Shown: positions 23,040 to 35,300 of the stretch, piece after piece | Position numbering within the stretch: the stretch's first letter is position 1 | Layout: each line of letters starts with the position of its first letter | Origin: Amia ocellicauda | Taxonomy: Eukaryota > Chordata > Actinopteri > Amiiformes > Amiidae | Length of the DNA stretch: 64,000 nucleotides | Direction: 5' to 3' | Assembly: GCF_036373705.1 (NCBI RefSeq) | Contig: NC_089851.1 | Span: 38,431,470 to 38,495,469 of the forward strand | Notes under the pieces: model-generated | What the model was told of the DNA's origin: nothing | Databases searched by the model: none | What the model saw: only the letters and a program-made list of their open reading frames with translations | Program-made: the position numbers and the translations under genes

Positions 23040-23104
23040 CAAGAAAGCTTATGCTGCTATCTGTTTCTATCTTTCCATAAGAAAAGATTTTTGTCAATGC
23101 TTTA

Positions 23105-23430
23105 CATGATTGATCTTAACCGAGTCGATTAGAGGAGTTGCTTCTAACTGGAGTGAGGTGGAGTTTCACAGGGATCAGTACTAGGGCCTGTGCTTTTTCT
23201 AATCTATATTAGTGATCTGGGCCAGAGATCATTAATGTAGATTAGAAAAAGCAAAGGCCCTAGTACTGATCCCTGTGGAACTCCACTAACAACCTCACTC
23301 CAGTTAGAAGCAACTCCTCTAATCAACACCCTCTGTTTCCTAGACATCAACCAGTTCATAATCCATCTACTTACATTACCCTGAGTGCCTACAGCTTCCA
23401 ATTTGAGGATCAGTCTTTGGTGCGGAACAT
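23105..23430. repeat. CR1 fragment arranged as a large inverted repeat
   Basis: Two CR1 reverse-transcriptase fragments lie head to head. The left arm (about 23,122-23,222) reads TTAGAGGAGTTGCTTCTAAC onward. The right arm (about 23,225-23,327) is its near-perfect reverse complement. The minus strand of the right arm continues the CR1 coding sequence ([20 protein letters not shown]) to about 23,401. The two copies meet at GGGCCAGAGATC with almost no spacer. Confidence 0.85.
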
Positions 23431-23431
23431 T

Positions 23432-24047
23432 GCCAAAATATACATGCAGTTTGTCATGCCATCAACAAGCTTTTGCAGACGTAACCACGATGAGTTTATT
23501 GAACTCTGTAACTATTTTAACAGTAGGTGGGGTTTTCCAGTGTGTGGGAGGAATTGATGGGTCACATCATGACTACTTCAACAGGAAAGGCTGGCACTCA
23601 GTTATCCTCCAGGGGGTCGTCGACAGACATGGCAGATTCTGGGATATCTGTGTTGGATTCCCAGGGAGTAGTCATGATGCCCGTGTTCTACAACAGTCTA
23701 GCCTGTGGACAATTGCTAGCAAAGGCAAACTGTTCCCAAATAGGTCTTCTAACATAGGTGGCACAGATATTAACTTGCATATTATTGGTGACCCAACTTA
23801 TCCTCTGCAACCATGGCTGCTTAAACCTTATTCAGATACCAGTAGATTGACAGACATTCAGAAGACATTTAATTACAGTTTAAGTCAGGCACAGTCTGTG
23901 GTTGAAAACACTTTTGTACATCTTAAAGGCAGATGCAGGTGCTTACTCAAAAGAAATTACGGTAACCTGGAGCTGGCAAACCAGATGGTAATAAGCTGCT
24001 GCACACTGCATAACATTTGTGAGCAAGGAGGGGGTTGTAGGCTCTGA
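23432..24047 (+). pseudogene. PIF/Harbinger transposase, C-terminal part
   Basis: DDE-type nuclease related to HARBI1. Visible catalytic-site motifs are GGIDGSHH, then IGDPTYPLQPW, then VVENTFVHLKGR, giving D, D and E. Other family marks are GVVDRHGRFWDICVGFPG with SHDARV, and a tail with CCTLHNICE. The frame is open from 23,385, but the first 15 or so codons come from the CR1 fragment. The N-terminal helix-turn-helix region is absent. The rest of the core is uninterrupted, so decay after truncation looks slight. Confidence 0.85.
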
Positions 24048-24357
24048 GCAGCTACCAGAACCAGAGCACATCATGCCACCAAACACAGCCATTGCAGAAG
24101 TGGACTCCAGCCATGCTTTGGCATTATACTTTGCAGCTGGGCATTAGTTTATTACACTTGGAACAATACATGTAAAATTCATTCCTTAGGTTTTCAATAA
24201 AAAGTTGACTATTGCAAAACAAACAAAAAAGGTTATCAGACAATGCTTGTTGTTTATTTTATAAAACATACAACTTGACTCATGAAATGTAAAATTATAT
24301 ATACATACACACACATAGAAGAACTCTAGAACAAACACCTAGAATAACTCTTGATCA

Positions 24358-26122
24358 TTTATTAGTAAATGCAGTCACCAGCTGTGCCAACACATCCACA
24401 AGCATTCTCTGGTTTGCTGTAGCTTGCTGTTGGATTTGCAGCTCTTGCTGCCTAAATTCTTGTTCTCTGTGCGTTCTCTCCTGCTCAAAGGAGAATTTCT
24501 CTTGCTGCAGTTCCAAATAGTTTGAGTCGAAAATTGGCAAAATGAGTGAAAATTTCACTCAGCGTATATGTTTTCTTCCTTTTCTTTGCTGCAAAGTAGA
24601 TACAAAAAATAATAATAATGTATGTACAGCTGCTTGAGTTATTCACATCCTCCATACATAGTTGTAGCAAAAATGCAGGTGTGCATTTAGTATGTTACAT
24701 TAATGAAAACATTTTCAGCCATTCAGTACAGGACTTTGCACAAATGTGTTCAACATATGCTCAAAAACTGGCAGTTGAAAGCTCTTCATACCTTAAGCAT
24801 TAAAATAATATACATTTCTAACACAAATGTTTTTGAGATCTCTTGCAGGATTTCATATTGCATGCATTTATACCCCCAAAGAAGTGAATGTACACTTAAA
24901 TGTAAAATAAAATGCGTCTAAAACTACTTTGCTATATGTGTGTATTTACTTTGGGAAAATGCAGCAGGTTCTGGGGAAGCCAGATGCCTGGCAGGTCCTG
25001 GAGGATCACGGTCTTCCCAGGGGGTTGACCTTCCACTTGATGGTGTGGACAGCTCTGAAAGGATATAAATGTTAGAAAAATTTACTTGCTGCATGCACTA
25101 ATTATACACACATTTAATATGACAATAGTAGTTTACATTTGTGTTACAGGTAGTATAATAAAATAAAGCTTATAGTTCATTATATAGCTGATCATCACAA
25201 TACTGCAATGCCTGTCTGGCATTAACAAATTGTATGATGCTAGTGTGCGATTAGGCCTCTCTTTAATATTGCCTAAATAGCGTTTGAATGTTTTTGTTTG
25301 TTTTGAGAGGTTTTTATACAGTGTCACTTTTTGCAAAATAATAGTTTTTTTTTTTTAATACCTCTGCTATGTGCTGGGGAAGATCCACTGGGAGATGGTC
25401 TTGTGTCCTCACATACCTCTCCTGAGGGCGAACAGTGTAACGTTTCTGTCGGAATCATCCAAACATTAGATGTGCATGTACTCCAGTCATCAATGCGCAG
25501 CTATGACATCAAATACAACATGCATATTCCCCGTGCAGTTTGATATTTATGTGCGTTTGAGTTTTCGATAGCCATTTCAAAGCGCATGCAGTTAGCAAGT
25601 ACATTTAATAAAGGCGTGTAAACACAGCTGAAATACGCAGCTCAGTTTTTTAAAGAACAAACGTACTTTTGTTTCAGGTTACATAAATAATAGGCTAGAA
25701 ATAATAAGAACAACGACAACAATGTAAAGTCCACATCCCTCTTGCAAGATCGTCCTCCGCCGGACTGGAACAAACCATTCCTTCCAGGGTGTGTACTGGA
25801 CGGCAACCCAGTATAGTGTCCATTATTTAAAAGTATTTTAAACTACTTCTGCAATTGCTGTATCTGTCGTTTTGATATTTTACTTTTCTGTATTGAATTT
25901 TTAGTTGTTTTATTTTGTCACGGCACTGTATTGACGAGCGATGCAGTCCTTCCTTTTCAGCAGTATTTTAGCTATTTTTTCAAACACTTTTAAATTCCAT
26001 TCCTGTATGGAATTTTCGGACCATACATTAAGAAGAGCTCTAATTTCTATAAAACAAAACTTTCTTGGAAATTGTTTCTGTCGCATCCATAGCGGCCGCC
26101 ATTGCTGTAGTTCCAGTTTCAA
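24358..26122 (-). pseudogene. Harbinger Myb/SANT-like protein, exon remnants
   Basis: Four minus-strand pieces fit the partner protein of Harbinger elements. First is a Myb/SANT-like DNA-binding domain at about 26,122-25,913 (IEIRALLNVWSENSIQEWNL, then VFEKIAKILLKRK). Next are two Ser/Pro-rich pieces near 25,480-25,365 (PSPSGSSPAHS) and 25,056-24,965 (LSTPSSGRSTPWEDRDPP). Last is a C-terminal Gln-rich coiled-coil at about 24,520-24,358 (LELQQEKFSFEQERTHREQE and onward). The Myb domain looks shortened after NSIQEW. I could not join all pieces in frame. Confidence 0.62.
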
Positions 26123-26320
26123 AATGCAGACACGCTGCGTCAGGCTGCGTAAGCAACGTCACAGTATGTGCGCCAGACCAGTTTGCGCAGGCGCAGCTGG
26201 TGGAAACGCCCTGGCCCGGCACGGCCACGCTGAGGTGCAGTTGAACGTGTCTAGTGGAAACAGTGCTTAACAAGGCACACCTGCCTGGACTAAACCAGCG
26301 TCTTCCCTTCACCTAACCAG

Positions 26321-27200
26321 AGCACCTTTCCAGTCTGCTCTCACTCAGAGACTGCTTAAGTGCTGTGAAGAACTCGTGCAAAGTATAGTAGACACACATA
26401 CTCAAATAATTAAACAATTAGTGAAAAAGCCCACTGGTTAATAAAACAATTGAAACAAGGAAATAAAGTGGAAAAAAACACACAATAATAATGACATAAA
26501 TTAAGTGAAAACCACATGATATTGAAAAATGAAATTAGCTCAACAAGCACCTCTCGTGACACTAGGATTATACAAGTATTTGTAAAAAAACAATTACAAA
26601 ACAAAAACATTTACATAGCATTATTGGTGGCACTGGTGGGCATGTAACTTCCTTATGATTCACGATTATATAATACCTAATACTAGTTTGTACATGCTGT
26701 TGAATTTGAGATATAATTTGTGTAACTTCTTACAAATTCAAAGGTAACATCCATTTTAGACTTGTATTTTAACATTGGAATAAAAGCCCTTAATCTGAGA
26801 TGTTTAGAATATCAAGGCTTGTCTGCAATAGTGAAGCCTGAGCCGTGGACCAGCTGCAACTGCCCTGGGGACTGGCAGTGGTCCACGGCCCAATGGTTGG
26901 AACTACTGTTCTAAAGGGCACATCAGCAACATGGATATGAAAGACATTATTGCAGCTCTTGCAAAGGCCAAGACCCACAGACAGAGATTCTGAGTTGCAA
27001 AGACAATCAAAATGATAAGTAAGATGACTGGCATTAAGACTTATGATGGTGTAATATGATAAAATAGTATAGAAAGTTTTTCAAGAAGGGGGGTGGATGC
27101 AAATGGGTTTGGGGGCCCCCTAGAATCCCCTGTGGACGTCACAAACACCTTCTTGTGATGCTTCCCCGGCTAAAGTGGATGTCATTACAAAAAGTTTGTC
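26321..27200. other. No gene recognised
   Basis: AT-rich spacer. A stretch near 26,835-26,910 (CCGTGGACCAGCTGCAACTG and onward) looks like part of a dispersed repeat. No exon is seen. Confidence 0.45.
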
Positions 27201-27600
27201 ATGATGAAACTGGTTATGTCACTGGTCGTTGTTTCACAAAAACAAAATACAATATTGAGACCGATCATTTTCAGTTGTTGCTCAGTCCTACATTTTGTCA
27301 ACAACCTGGCTGTATCAGATGACGATAAAATTGATACATTTTGGAAAATCCGACCATGGCTTGATGCAAACTACCTACAGATAGTACCTGAAGAGCACAA
27401 CTCTGTGGATGAGATGATGATTCCCTTCAAAGGAAAATTCAGCAGCATAAAACAATACATGAATAGTAAACCACATCCCTGGAGCTTAAACATTTGGGAA
27501 AGAACAGGAATCTCTGGCATTTTGTGGGACTTTGACATGATTGTCTGGAGACATTGTGATCATGATCACCTCTACTCTTCCTGAAAATAAGAATTCAAAA
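27201..27600 (+). pseudogene. piggyBac-type transposase fragment
   Basis: A 127-aa open piece resembling the core of piggyBac/PGBD transposases: KIRPWLDANYLQIVPEEHN, then SVDEMMIPFKGK with the first catalytic Asp, then QYMNSKPHPWSLNIWER. The family motif is S(I/V)DExMIPFKGR...KQYxxxKPxKWG. The downstream catalytic aspartates and both ends are missing. It is a short decayed remnant. Confidence 0.8.
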
Positions 27601-29090
27601 ATCTTCAAAATCACTTTACTTAATTTCCACAAAATTGTCTTCATTTTTCATCACCAGATTTCTATTACTGTCAGTTTTAAAGAGTTTGATTTTTTTTCTC
27701 ATTTGGATCAATGCTTGGGTCTCAATTGGGTCTTAATTTGACATACACATGCAATAAAGAGATGTATTCAAAGATGCCTAATTGGCGGATTGACTGGTGA
27801 ACACAAAATAAGTAGAAAGTAGAAAATACTATTGGCCTACCTTCTCTAGTATAAATAAACCATCTACTTTGGAAACAAGTCATGTGGGTGGCTAAAGGCT
27901 AGAGGGAGTACATTTTTGTAACTGAACAAAACCTTAAACCTCTCTTACCAAAGAGCTGATTTTCAGAAGCTGGTAAAAGATTTATTCACAAGAAAGAGTT
28001 TAATCAAAAGCAGATGGTAATTAACACAATAGGGGAAACTATGTGTGATATGCAATCCCAATTTGTATTCAACAATGTTTGCAACACCGACAATTGATAT
28101 AATTGGCTATAATCAATGTGTAAAAATGCAAATCTGTATTACTTATTTAATAACTCAAGTGCAGCAGATGAATCAATACCCTTGTGTAAATAAATATTTA
28201 TAGCAAAGCAGTGATGTGCAAAATCGGAAGGTGCAAAACAGGGAGAATGGCCCTAGCTGCCTAAACATGAGGATAAAGGTATGTAGCAGTTGGTCTGGTG
28301 AAGTCCTTGTGCAGTGAGAAGCAATATTATATGTTTTATATATATTTTAACAGTTTGTTACTTTATATATAGAGGGTTCACAAAGCATGAAGACACAGAT
28401 ACTGCCTTTCAAACAGAAACGTCACAGAATATTGTTTGGCCCATGTGTTAGCTACCTCTAGTGGAATAAATTCAAATTTCAACCTTATTGTCCCTTAGTG
28501 TGATTTAGAAATAACCAGTACCAGTATAAAGTATAAAGTGATATTAATTTGCTGATGTTTTAATCTGATTACATCCATTCTATAAAATGTATTAATTGAG
28601 TTGTCCCATATACAAATAAACAAATATGTTTGAAAACTGAATTGAATATGAGAAAATTGTAATACATGCTTATCAACAAAGTTCAGATCCATAATCGTAA
28701 AATGTTTTTTTAAAATATCTATAAAAATGTATGATACTTTTGAAGCTTCTAACTTCTAAGATTCATGTTCATATTTTAGTCCCACAGCACTCTAATATGT
28801 TGATATATTTACAGTTGTATACAAATGTGCTGTGCAATCAATAATAAAATACTTTTATCAATTACACTTATTGAATGACAATTATGATCAAGAAATAACA
28901 AATTCAAGTTGGGTATATTAATCCACCTTCGATCATATTGAAAAATTGTCTGTGAAAATGTATTTCATACCACATAATTTTGGAAGGCATATGTTATGAT
29001 ATGTTCTACAGATAAAAATAAAATAAAACAAATACACATTTCTAGTTTTGTTTCTATGTTATTTTGTTGTTGATGTTTTCAGAAACATTA
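27601..29090. other. No gene recognised
   Basis: AT-rich DNA without a coding exon, element terminus or RNA gene that I can support. Confidence 0.5.
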
Positions 29091-29096
29091 TATGAA

Positions 29097-29100
<4 letters not shown>

Positions 29101-29148
<48 letters not shown>

Positions 29149-29152
29149 ATAT
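29101..29152 (+). repeat. (TA)n microsatellite at the element's left edge
   Basis: A run of about 20 TA units directly before the truncated DD36E copy. It probably replaced or invaded the missing left end. Confidence 0.9.
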
Positions 29153-29154
29153 AC

Positions 29155-30080
29155 ATTTCTAGGGTTTACAAAGAATGGTGTGAAAAGGGAAAAACATCCA
29201 GTATGCGGCAGTCCTGTGGGCGAAAATGCCTTGTTGATGCTAGAGGTCAGAGGAGAATGGGCCGACTGATTCAAGCTGATAGAAGAGCAACTTTGACTGA
29301 AATAACCAGTCGTTACAACCGAGGTATGCAGCAAAGCATTTGTGAAGCCACAACACGTACAACCTTGAGGCGGATGGGCTACAACAGCAGAAGACCCCAC
29401 CGGGTACCACTCATCTCCACTACAAATAGGAAAAAGAGGCTACAATTTGCACAAGCTCACCAAAATTGGACAGTTGAAGACTGGAAAAATGTTGCCTGGT
29501 CTGATGAGTCTCGATTTCTGTTGAGACATTCAGATGGTAGAGTCAGAATTTGGCGTAAACAGAATGAGAACATGGATCCATCATGCCTTGTTACCACTGT
29601 GCAGGCTGGTGGTGGTGGTGTAATGGTGTGGGGGATGTTTTCTTGGCACACTTTATGCCCCTTAGTGCCAACTGGGCATTGTTTAAATGCCACGGCCTAC
29701 CTGAGCATTGTTTCTGACCATGTCCATCCCTTTATGACCACCATGTACCCATCCTCTGATGGCTACTTCCAGCAGGATAATGCACCATGTCACAAAGGTC
29801 GAATCATTTCAAATTGGTTTCTTGAACATGACAATGAGTTCACTGTACTAAACTGGCCCCCACAGTCACCAGATCTCAACCCAATAGAGCATCTTTGGGA
29901 TGTGGTGGAACGGGAGCTTCGGGCCTTGGATGTGCATCCCACAAATCTCCATCAACTGCAAGATGCTATCCTATCAATATGGCCAACATTTCTAAAGAAT
30001 GCTTTCAGCACCTTGTTGAATCAATGCCACGTAGAATTAAGGCAGTTCTGAAGGTGAAAGGGGGTCAAACACAGTATTAG
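29155..30080 (+). pseudogene. DD36E transposase, truncated and frameshifted
   Basis: The frame starts inside the first helix-turn-helix (SRVYKEWCEKGKTSSMRQ) and keeps all catalytic motifs (WSDESRF, QQDNAPCH, NPIEHLWD). Near 29,982 the sequence ATATGGCC has one G fewer than the intact copy (ATATGGGCC). The frame therefore shifts and ends early at 30,051. The original C-terminus (ECFQHLVESMPRR, ending GGQTQY) continues in the next frame to 30,080. Upstream codons that read through the TA repeat are artefacts. Confidence 0.9.
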
Positions 30081-30109
30081 TATGGTGTTCCTAATAATCC
30101 TTTAGGTGA

Positions 30110-30112
<3 letters not shown>
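29155..30112 (+). mobile_element. Second DD36E Tc1/mariner copy, 5'-truncated
   Basis: This is the same family as the element at 16.5 kb but in the opposite orientation. The right terminal repeat (GTGTTCCTAATAATCCTTTA onward) is intact at 30,085-30,112. The left repeat and about the first 42 transposase codons are missing. (TA)n tracts lie on both sides (29,101-29,152 and 30,113-30,149). The shared coding region differs by only a handful of residues, so the two copies separated recently. Confidence 0.9.
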
Positions 30113-30152
<40 letters not shown>

Positions 30153-30542
30153 GAATTACTGCAAAATACAAACTTTTTTGTACTTTTTGGACACATCATG
30201 TAAGATTTTAATCAGTGTCACAAAATGACTTTGTGCTGTAATCTGGCCGGCAATGCAGCTGACATTTAATTGATTTATTTATGTACTTATTTGTTTAATA
30301 ATTCAATATAAAAGTAAAGAGATTAACATCCTAACAAAGGTGTAAATTAATCAGAGCTTGGTATTCTTAGAAATACTATTGAGCTCAGAGACTGATTATT
30401 AGTTAATATTATGATGTATTTATATCCAGATTACAACATAAGAGAGGGTGATCTCAGAGCCCCACCAAGTGGTTGTATAGGGTACCACACTACTGGTGAA
30501 ACACCTTAAGCTCTATTTTAAGCTCTATGTACAAGTAATTTA
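30113..30542. other. (TA)n tract then unassigned spacer
   Basis: TA repeat to about 30,149, followed by AT-rich DNA with no feature. Confidence 0.5.
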
Positions 30543-32369
30543 CAGTGGCGGAACTAGAGTTTTATACATGGGGTGGCCAGGGGGTGGCCAAGGCTACTTC
30601 AGCGGGTCCATAGACCATGACAGAAAATTAGTGTGTAACCCTAACCTGGCATCTAAGGAGCATGAATGAATCTTATGACTGCTGATTAGAGGTAGAAATG
30701 ATCATTCATTCAACCCAGAGTTGTTCAATGTGGCAGACAGTGTGGTCCAAAAGGGTCACTTCACTAGAACTCTTTAACACACTGTGAACAGTCAGTGTCT
30801 CCACCTCGGACCTGCAGCTCAACTCACACCTTCAAATGCCCCTTTCCAACACACACAATTATGTGAATTAGTAATATCCCCCGTTGCTTATATTTAGTAC
30901 ATTAATTCGACAAAGTACAAAAAAAAATGTTTAAATAAATGTATGTATTAGTTTTCAAATGGTTTCAGACCACTTAATTTAAAATTTGTTAAAGATTTAT
31001 TGTAATCATATGATAAACATAATATAAACTTTCAAGCATTTTGTAGTATTTACCATTTCCCTTTGTCCCACTGTGAACTGCGCAAAATTAATGTTCGAAA
31101 ATAAGGGCCAAAAAGATTGAGTAATTCAGGGCGGGGGGTCTGGGGAATTTCCCCCAGAAGATTGTGACAGCTGGAGACCTGAAATGTGCGATTCAGTCAT
31201 TTCGAAGTCAAAAAACAGCTCAAAATCTCCACAAAATCAGGCAGATTTGGACTCAAACATACATTTGCTTCACAACCACACATCACCAGCGAAAAATCCC
31301 ACATCAACCGACATTATATATGCAACCAGATGCGGTTCTGGTGCTGCTCAATCACAGATGTGTGTCGGTGGGTCTGTATTGAAACTCTCGATGTGTCGCT
31401 GCTACAAATACACGTCTGCACTGCAAATCATTTGTTTCCCCCCTGATGTAGGGCTTTATTCTAATATTGTAATAGCTAATGCACCTGCACCCCCGGGCGT
31501 GTGTGCACTTTTATATTTTAGAGGCAAGGTTGACATATGTCCACACGACAAACGATGCACATTTTAGCTATAGAAATCAGGAAAACCGAACAGCTGTGTT
31601 AGTGTAGTGTTTTTGACAGGACATAGTGCCGCTGTTGCCCAGTGCAGAGTGAGCAGAGACGAATCTGCAGCAAGCCAACTCACTGACTGACTAACAGCAG
31701 CTCTATACAGGATATCATATTAATACATCACATCCAATTGGATAATAACCAGGAATTACTGCGACTGGGTTCCACACAATAACAAGCACCGAGTGCAACA
31801 AAACTCCGTAACATTAAAAAGTTAATTACAATTATTCTCACGGTCCACTTTGGCCCGCGGGCGCCTATTGACACCCCTGGGCTAAACTGACAACCGATCT
31901 CTCTTATCTGATTAACTGTCTGTTCATGGTGCCAAAGGTCTAACATTAACTTACACAGCGACTCAACTTTCATAAAAGTTGTTCAGGAAACCTAAACCCG
32001 ATGCTAAACCTTAAAACTGTCTTCAAATGTGATGTTTTCACCAATCACAAAAAGAGCTCTTAGAGCTGTGGAAATACTCTCTTCTTCTTCTTCTTCTTCT
32101 TCTTCTTCTTCTTCTTCTTCTTCTTCTTCTTCTTCTTCTTCTTCTTCTTCTTGTGTATCTTGCAACCAACGTCAATTACTCTCTCTTCCTCGATTTGAAA
32201 ATTGCGCCGCCGAACTTCAAAATAAACGCTTCTCAACAAGAGCTGAACTGAGACGTCAATCAGCATCAAACGGCCAGTAGCGAATGACATTTTGGGGGGC
32301 ACCCGGGGTGGCCAATCAGATGTCAGGGGTGTCCAGTGCCCCGCCGGGGCCCCTCTAGCTCCGCCAGTG
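30543..32369. mobile_element. Non-autonomous hAT-type element, about 1.83 kb
   Basis: The left end reads CAGTGGCGGAACTAGAG. The complement of the right end reads CACTGGCGGAGCTAGAG (15 of 17 match). The flanking 8-mers are GTAATTTA (30,535-30,542) and CTAATTTA (32,370-32,377), a 7-of-8 match that fits the 8-bp target duplication of hAT transposons. No transposase is encoded. The inside has only short frames and a (TTC)n run at about 32,080-32,151. This is a deletion derivative or MITE-like member mobilised by another copy. Confidence 0.75.
32080..32151 (+). repeat. (TTC)n microsatellite
   Basis: About 24 TTC units. It is the cause of the poly-Ser and poly-Lys frames over this stretch. It lies inside the hAT element. 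Confidence 0.95.
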
Positions 32370-32377
32370 CTAATTTA

Positions 32378-35300
32378 CCATCCAGAGCCACAGCCCTCGC
32401 ATGCCTTCTGTCCTGCTGATTCTGAGACAAATGTCCCCTCACCCCCCTCTCTGTGTGAGCAGTTCCTCTACTTCCCTGTTGAAGACTTCATCTCGAGGTC
32501 TGTTCATCCTCTGACCTCGTGTAGTTGCAAAGAAAATAAACCATTCACCTTTGAGGAACAAACATCAAACTCTGTAAAATGTATTGTGATTAAGAAGCCA
32601 GAACATAAGGTGTGGAATTGAGTGGAGGCTATTCACCGTCAGTTGTGTTCATAAGACAACCTCCTGGAGCAAATCTGTCAATTACCTTCCCCAGCATGGT
32701 CCTGGACACTGACTAAAACATTGAGTATTAAAGTACCTTCTTAGTCTTGAATTCACAAAGAGTTAATTCATTTGCACGGGCACATTGAGAATACATTCGT
32801 GGTTTGGGTTGACTTTGTAAATGTCTTTCAGGAGTTTGAATACCTTTTTCAAATTTCCCTGGTGTATTTTTTCTTATTACAGACAGCTGAGGTACAAAGA
32901 GCTCTAAAGACCCATAGGATTATGTGATTTATATAACATACTGAGTTGTGTGGTCAATAGATATTTTTAGTAATTTGTCGTATTACAAGAAATAATTCAC
33001 AGGCAGTGTGGTGCCTTGAATTATTCATTACGCTGAATAAACAAGTCTTTACAGGAAAATGTATGATGTTATACAAAAATAAATTAAATGGGATTAAAGG
33101 ATTATCCTATTTATAAAGTATTTTCTGCACACAATATGACCAATTCCCATTTCCACTTCTTCTCCTAAGACACTATTGTGGGTGTAGTTCAACTCCATGC
33201 CTGGTCGTAATAGATAGATCAAACACAAACTAACCTCATCTTACAACAGAGAGGCTTTCACCTGGTTTTAACTACGTAAGCAGCTTTGGGCTGATTTTTG
33301 GGTGTTCCACCAGTCCAAAACAAAAAAGAGGGTAAGGCATTCAACAATGCATTTTAATGAGAGAAACATCTCTTATATGTAATGCTACCAGACCTGTTCC
33401 TCTTGTCTTTCCAAAAAACAAATATTCAAGATATATCCACAGAATGTAATGGTAATTAAGATAAAAATAATTCTCAAGCTGAAGTTCTAATTGTGGTAAT
33501 CAACCTCAGGTCAGTCTATTAATAATGTTAAAATATTCTAATTTAGACATATGTACTTGATTGGTAAAAAAGTCTAAAAACTCAGAGAATATACGACTTT
33601 GAGATAGCTGAAGCACTTACATATCCTCATTGACATATTTTTCAGACACTTCTGGTATTTATAAAGCTGTTGTAATTATAGATCAACCATAGCGATAAAA
33701 CTCTAACACACACACTAACAGCTTTTTCTCTTACTGGAAGATTGCTTCATCACACTGAACTGTTTTCTGTATCTTTCTCTGTAACCTGATTAAAAGCAGC
33801 TTAAGTTGAAAAGTATGCTTATTTAATCTACAAGCTCTAGGTTTTCTCAACAAATCAGTATAATGTAAATTATAATTTAAATTGTATTACTCCATATGAA
33901 GTGCTTTCTGATTGGGATCAAATTAACTAATGATACTTATTTCACCAGTGACCTGATGAACAAATACTGCTAATTTGTAATGGCATGTCATCCAGTGTTT
34001 TCTTTTGAACACTAGTGGCAATGTAACAAGCAATCACCAAGCAAATATAAAGTATTGCATAGCCCATTTTAGTCAATGAGTCATGTATTCCACAACATGC
34101 CTGTGTTTTGAATGTTCTCAGTAATGAATCCCCCAGTTGAGCTCCAAAATTACTTCCAGAGGTTACCAACTGTCCTGTCTGACCCCCCACCCCACCATCA
34201 CTACCGAGGACTGCTTTACAAACAGTCCTCTCACTGTCTAATTATATATAGTTGCAGAAGCCATGCTGTATTTATAATATGAACTGAGACTAGTGTTAGT
34301 TCTGCCCCACTTACACTTCTATCTTGTTTCACAAGCTTCATTCTATGACTGATTGTAGAGCTACTAACCAGTTGTATTTTAAACTGAATCAGGGAGAATG
34401 CCATACATCACATCTCTGCTTCTTAATATATGAAATCTTAGTTAAGTATTTAATATTTCATATAATATATATATAGCACAGATCTAAAATGTTTTTAATG
34501 CCAAATAAGCAACAGTAATCATAATGGTCATAATGAGATCAGCCTGTACATATAATTGTACAGCCAGTGGTTTTACCAACCAACCAAGTTGTTTTAATGT
34601 TGTAATCATGAGAAAATGTCATCATTATCATTCTGTTATCTTGTGATTACAAAATAGTAATATCTAGGCCCAGAGAAAAAAATACTTTGTGATCACAAAA
34701 TAGCAAAGACCTTTTTTATAGCCTCAACAAAGCACTGCTCAGTGCTATTTAATTGTAAATAAAAAGGCAGAATCTGAATAAACTTTGTGTATGGACATGT
34801 ATTAGCCTTCAGACTAGAAAATGCTATGGAGGAGTTTTCATTCACATCATAATTTTATTGCAAACTCATCTAATCAAAAAAATACTCTGTACAGTCTATC
34901 ACACCAGTTTAGCAGCATCTCGTTGTATCACCACCTGCTCTTTTTCTTTAGGTCTTAAACATCTCCCAGAGCATATGGACATATTTCCAAAGCTCTTCTC
35001 CTTACTGTGTTCCATGGGCAGCATTGCAGAAGAGGGGAAGAGGGATGGGGGGAGAAACTATATGGATGGGGAGATAAATAGGATGGGACTGTTGGATGGA
35101 GCGGGACAGTGAGTGTTCACCTACTGTTTCCATTACTGTGTTGTGTTGTAATCTGTGAGTTCATGCATTTTTTGATTTTGAATTTGATAGAGAGGGTTTG
35201 ACTTCAGCTGTGCCATGACTTCAAAGTAAAGTGATTGCAGTGCAACGTGGAAATGGCATCGATTTTCAACAATACCTACCCATTGGATTTAGGTAAGCAA

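Larger units (their letters stand above)
23432..26320. mobile_element. PIF/Harbinger DNA transposon, two genes, truncated
   Basis: The transposase C-terminal part is on the plus strand (23,432-24,047). A Myb/SANT-like DNA-binding protein is on the minus strand in several exon-like pieces (26,122 down to 24,358). This two-gene layout is the hallmark of PIF/Harbinger elements, in which both proteins are needed for movement. The left end is cut off at a CR1 fragment, so the N-terminal part of the transposase is missing. The right end probably lies in the CpG-rich stretch before 26,320. No terminal inverted repeats were identified. Confidence 0.78.

Noticed and set aside
32029-32302. Poly-Ser (+) and poly-Lys (-) frames
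   Set aside because: Both come from the (TTC)n microsatellite inside the hAT element.
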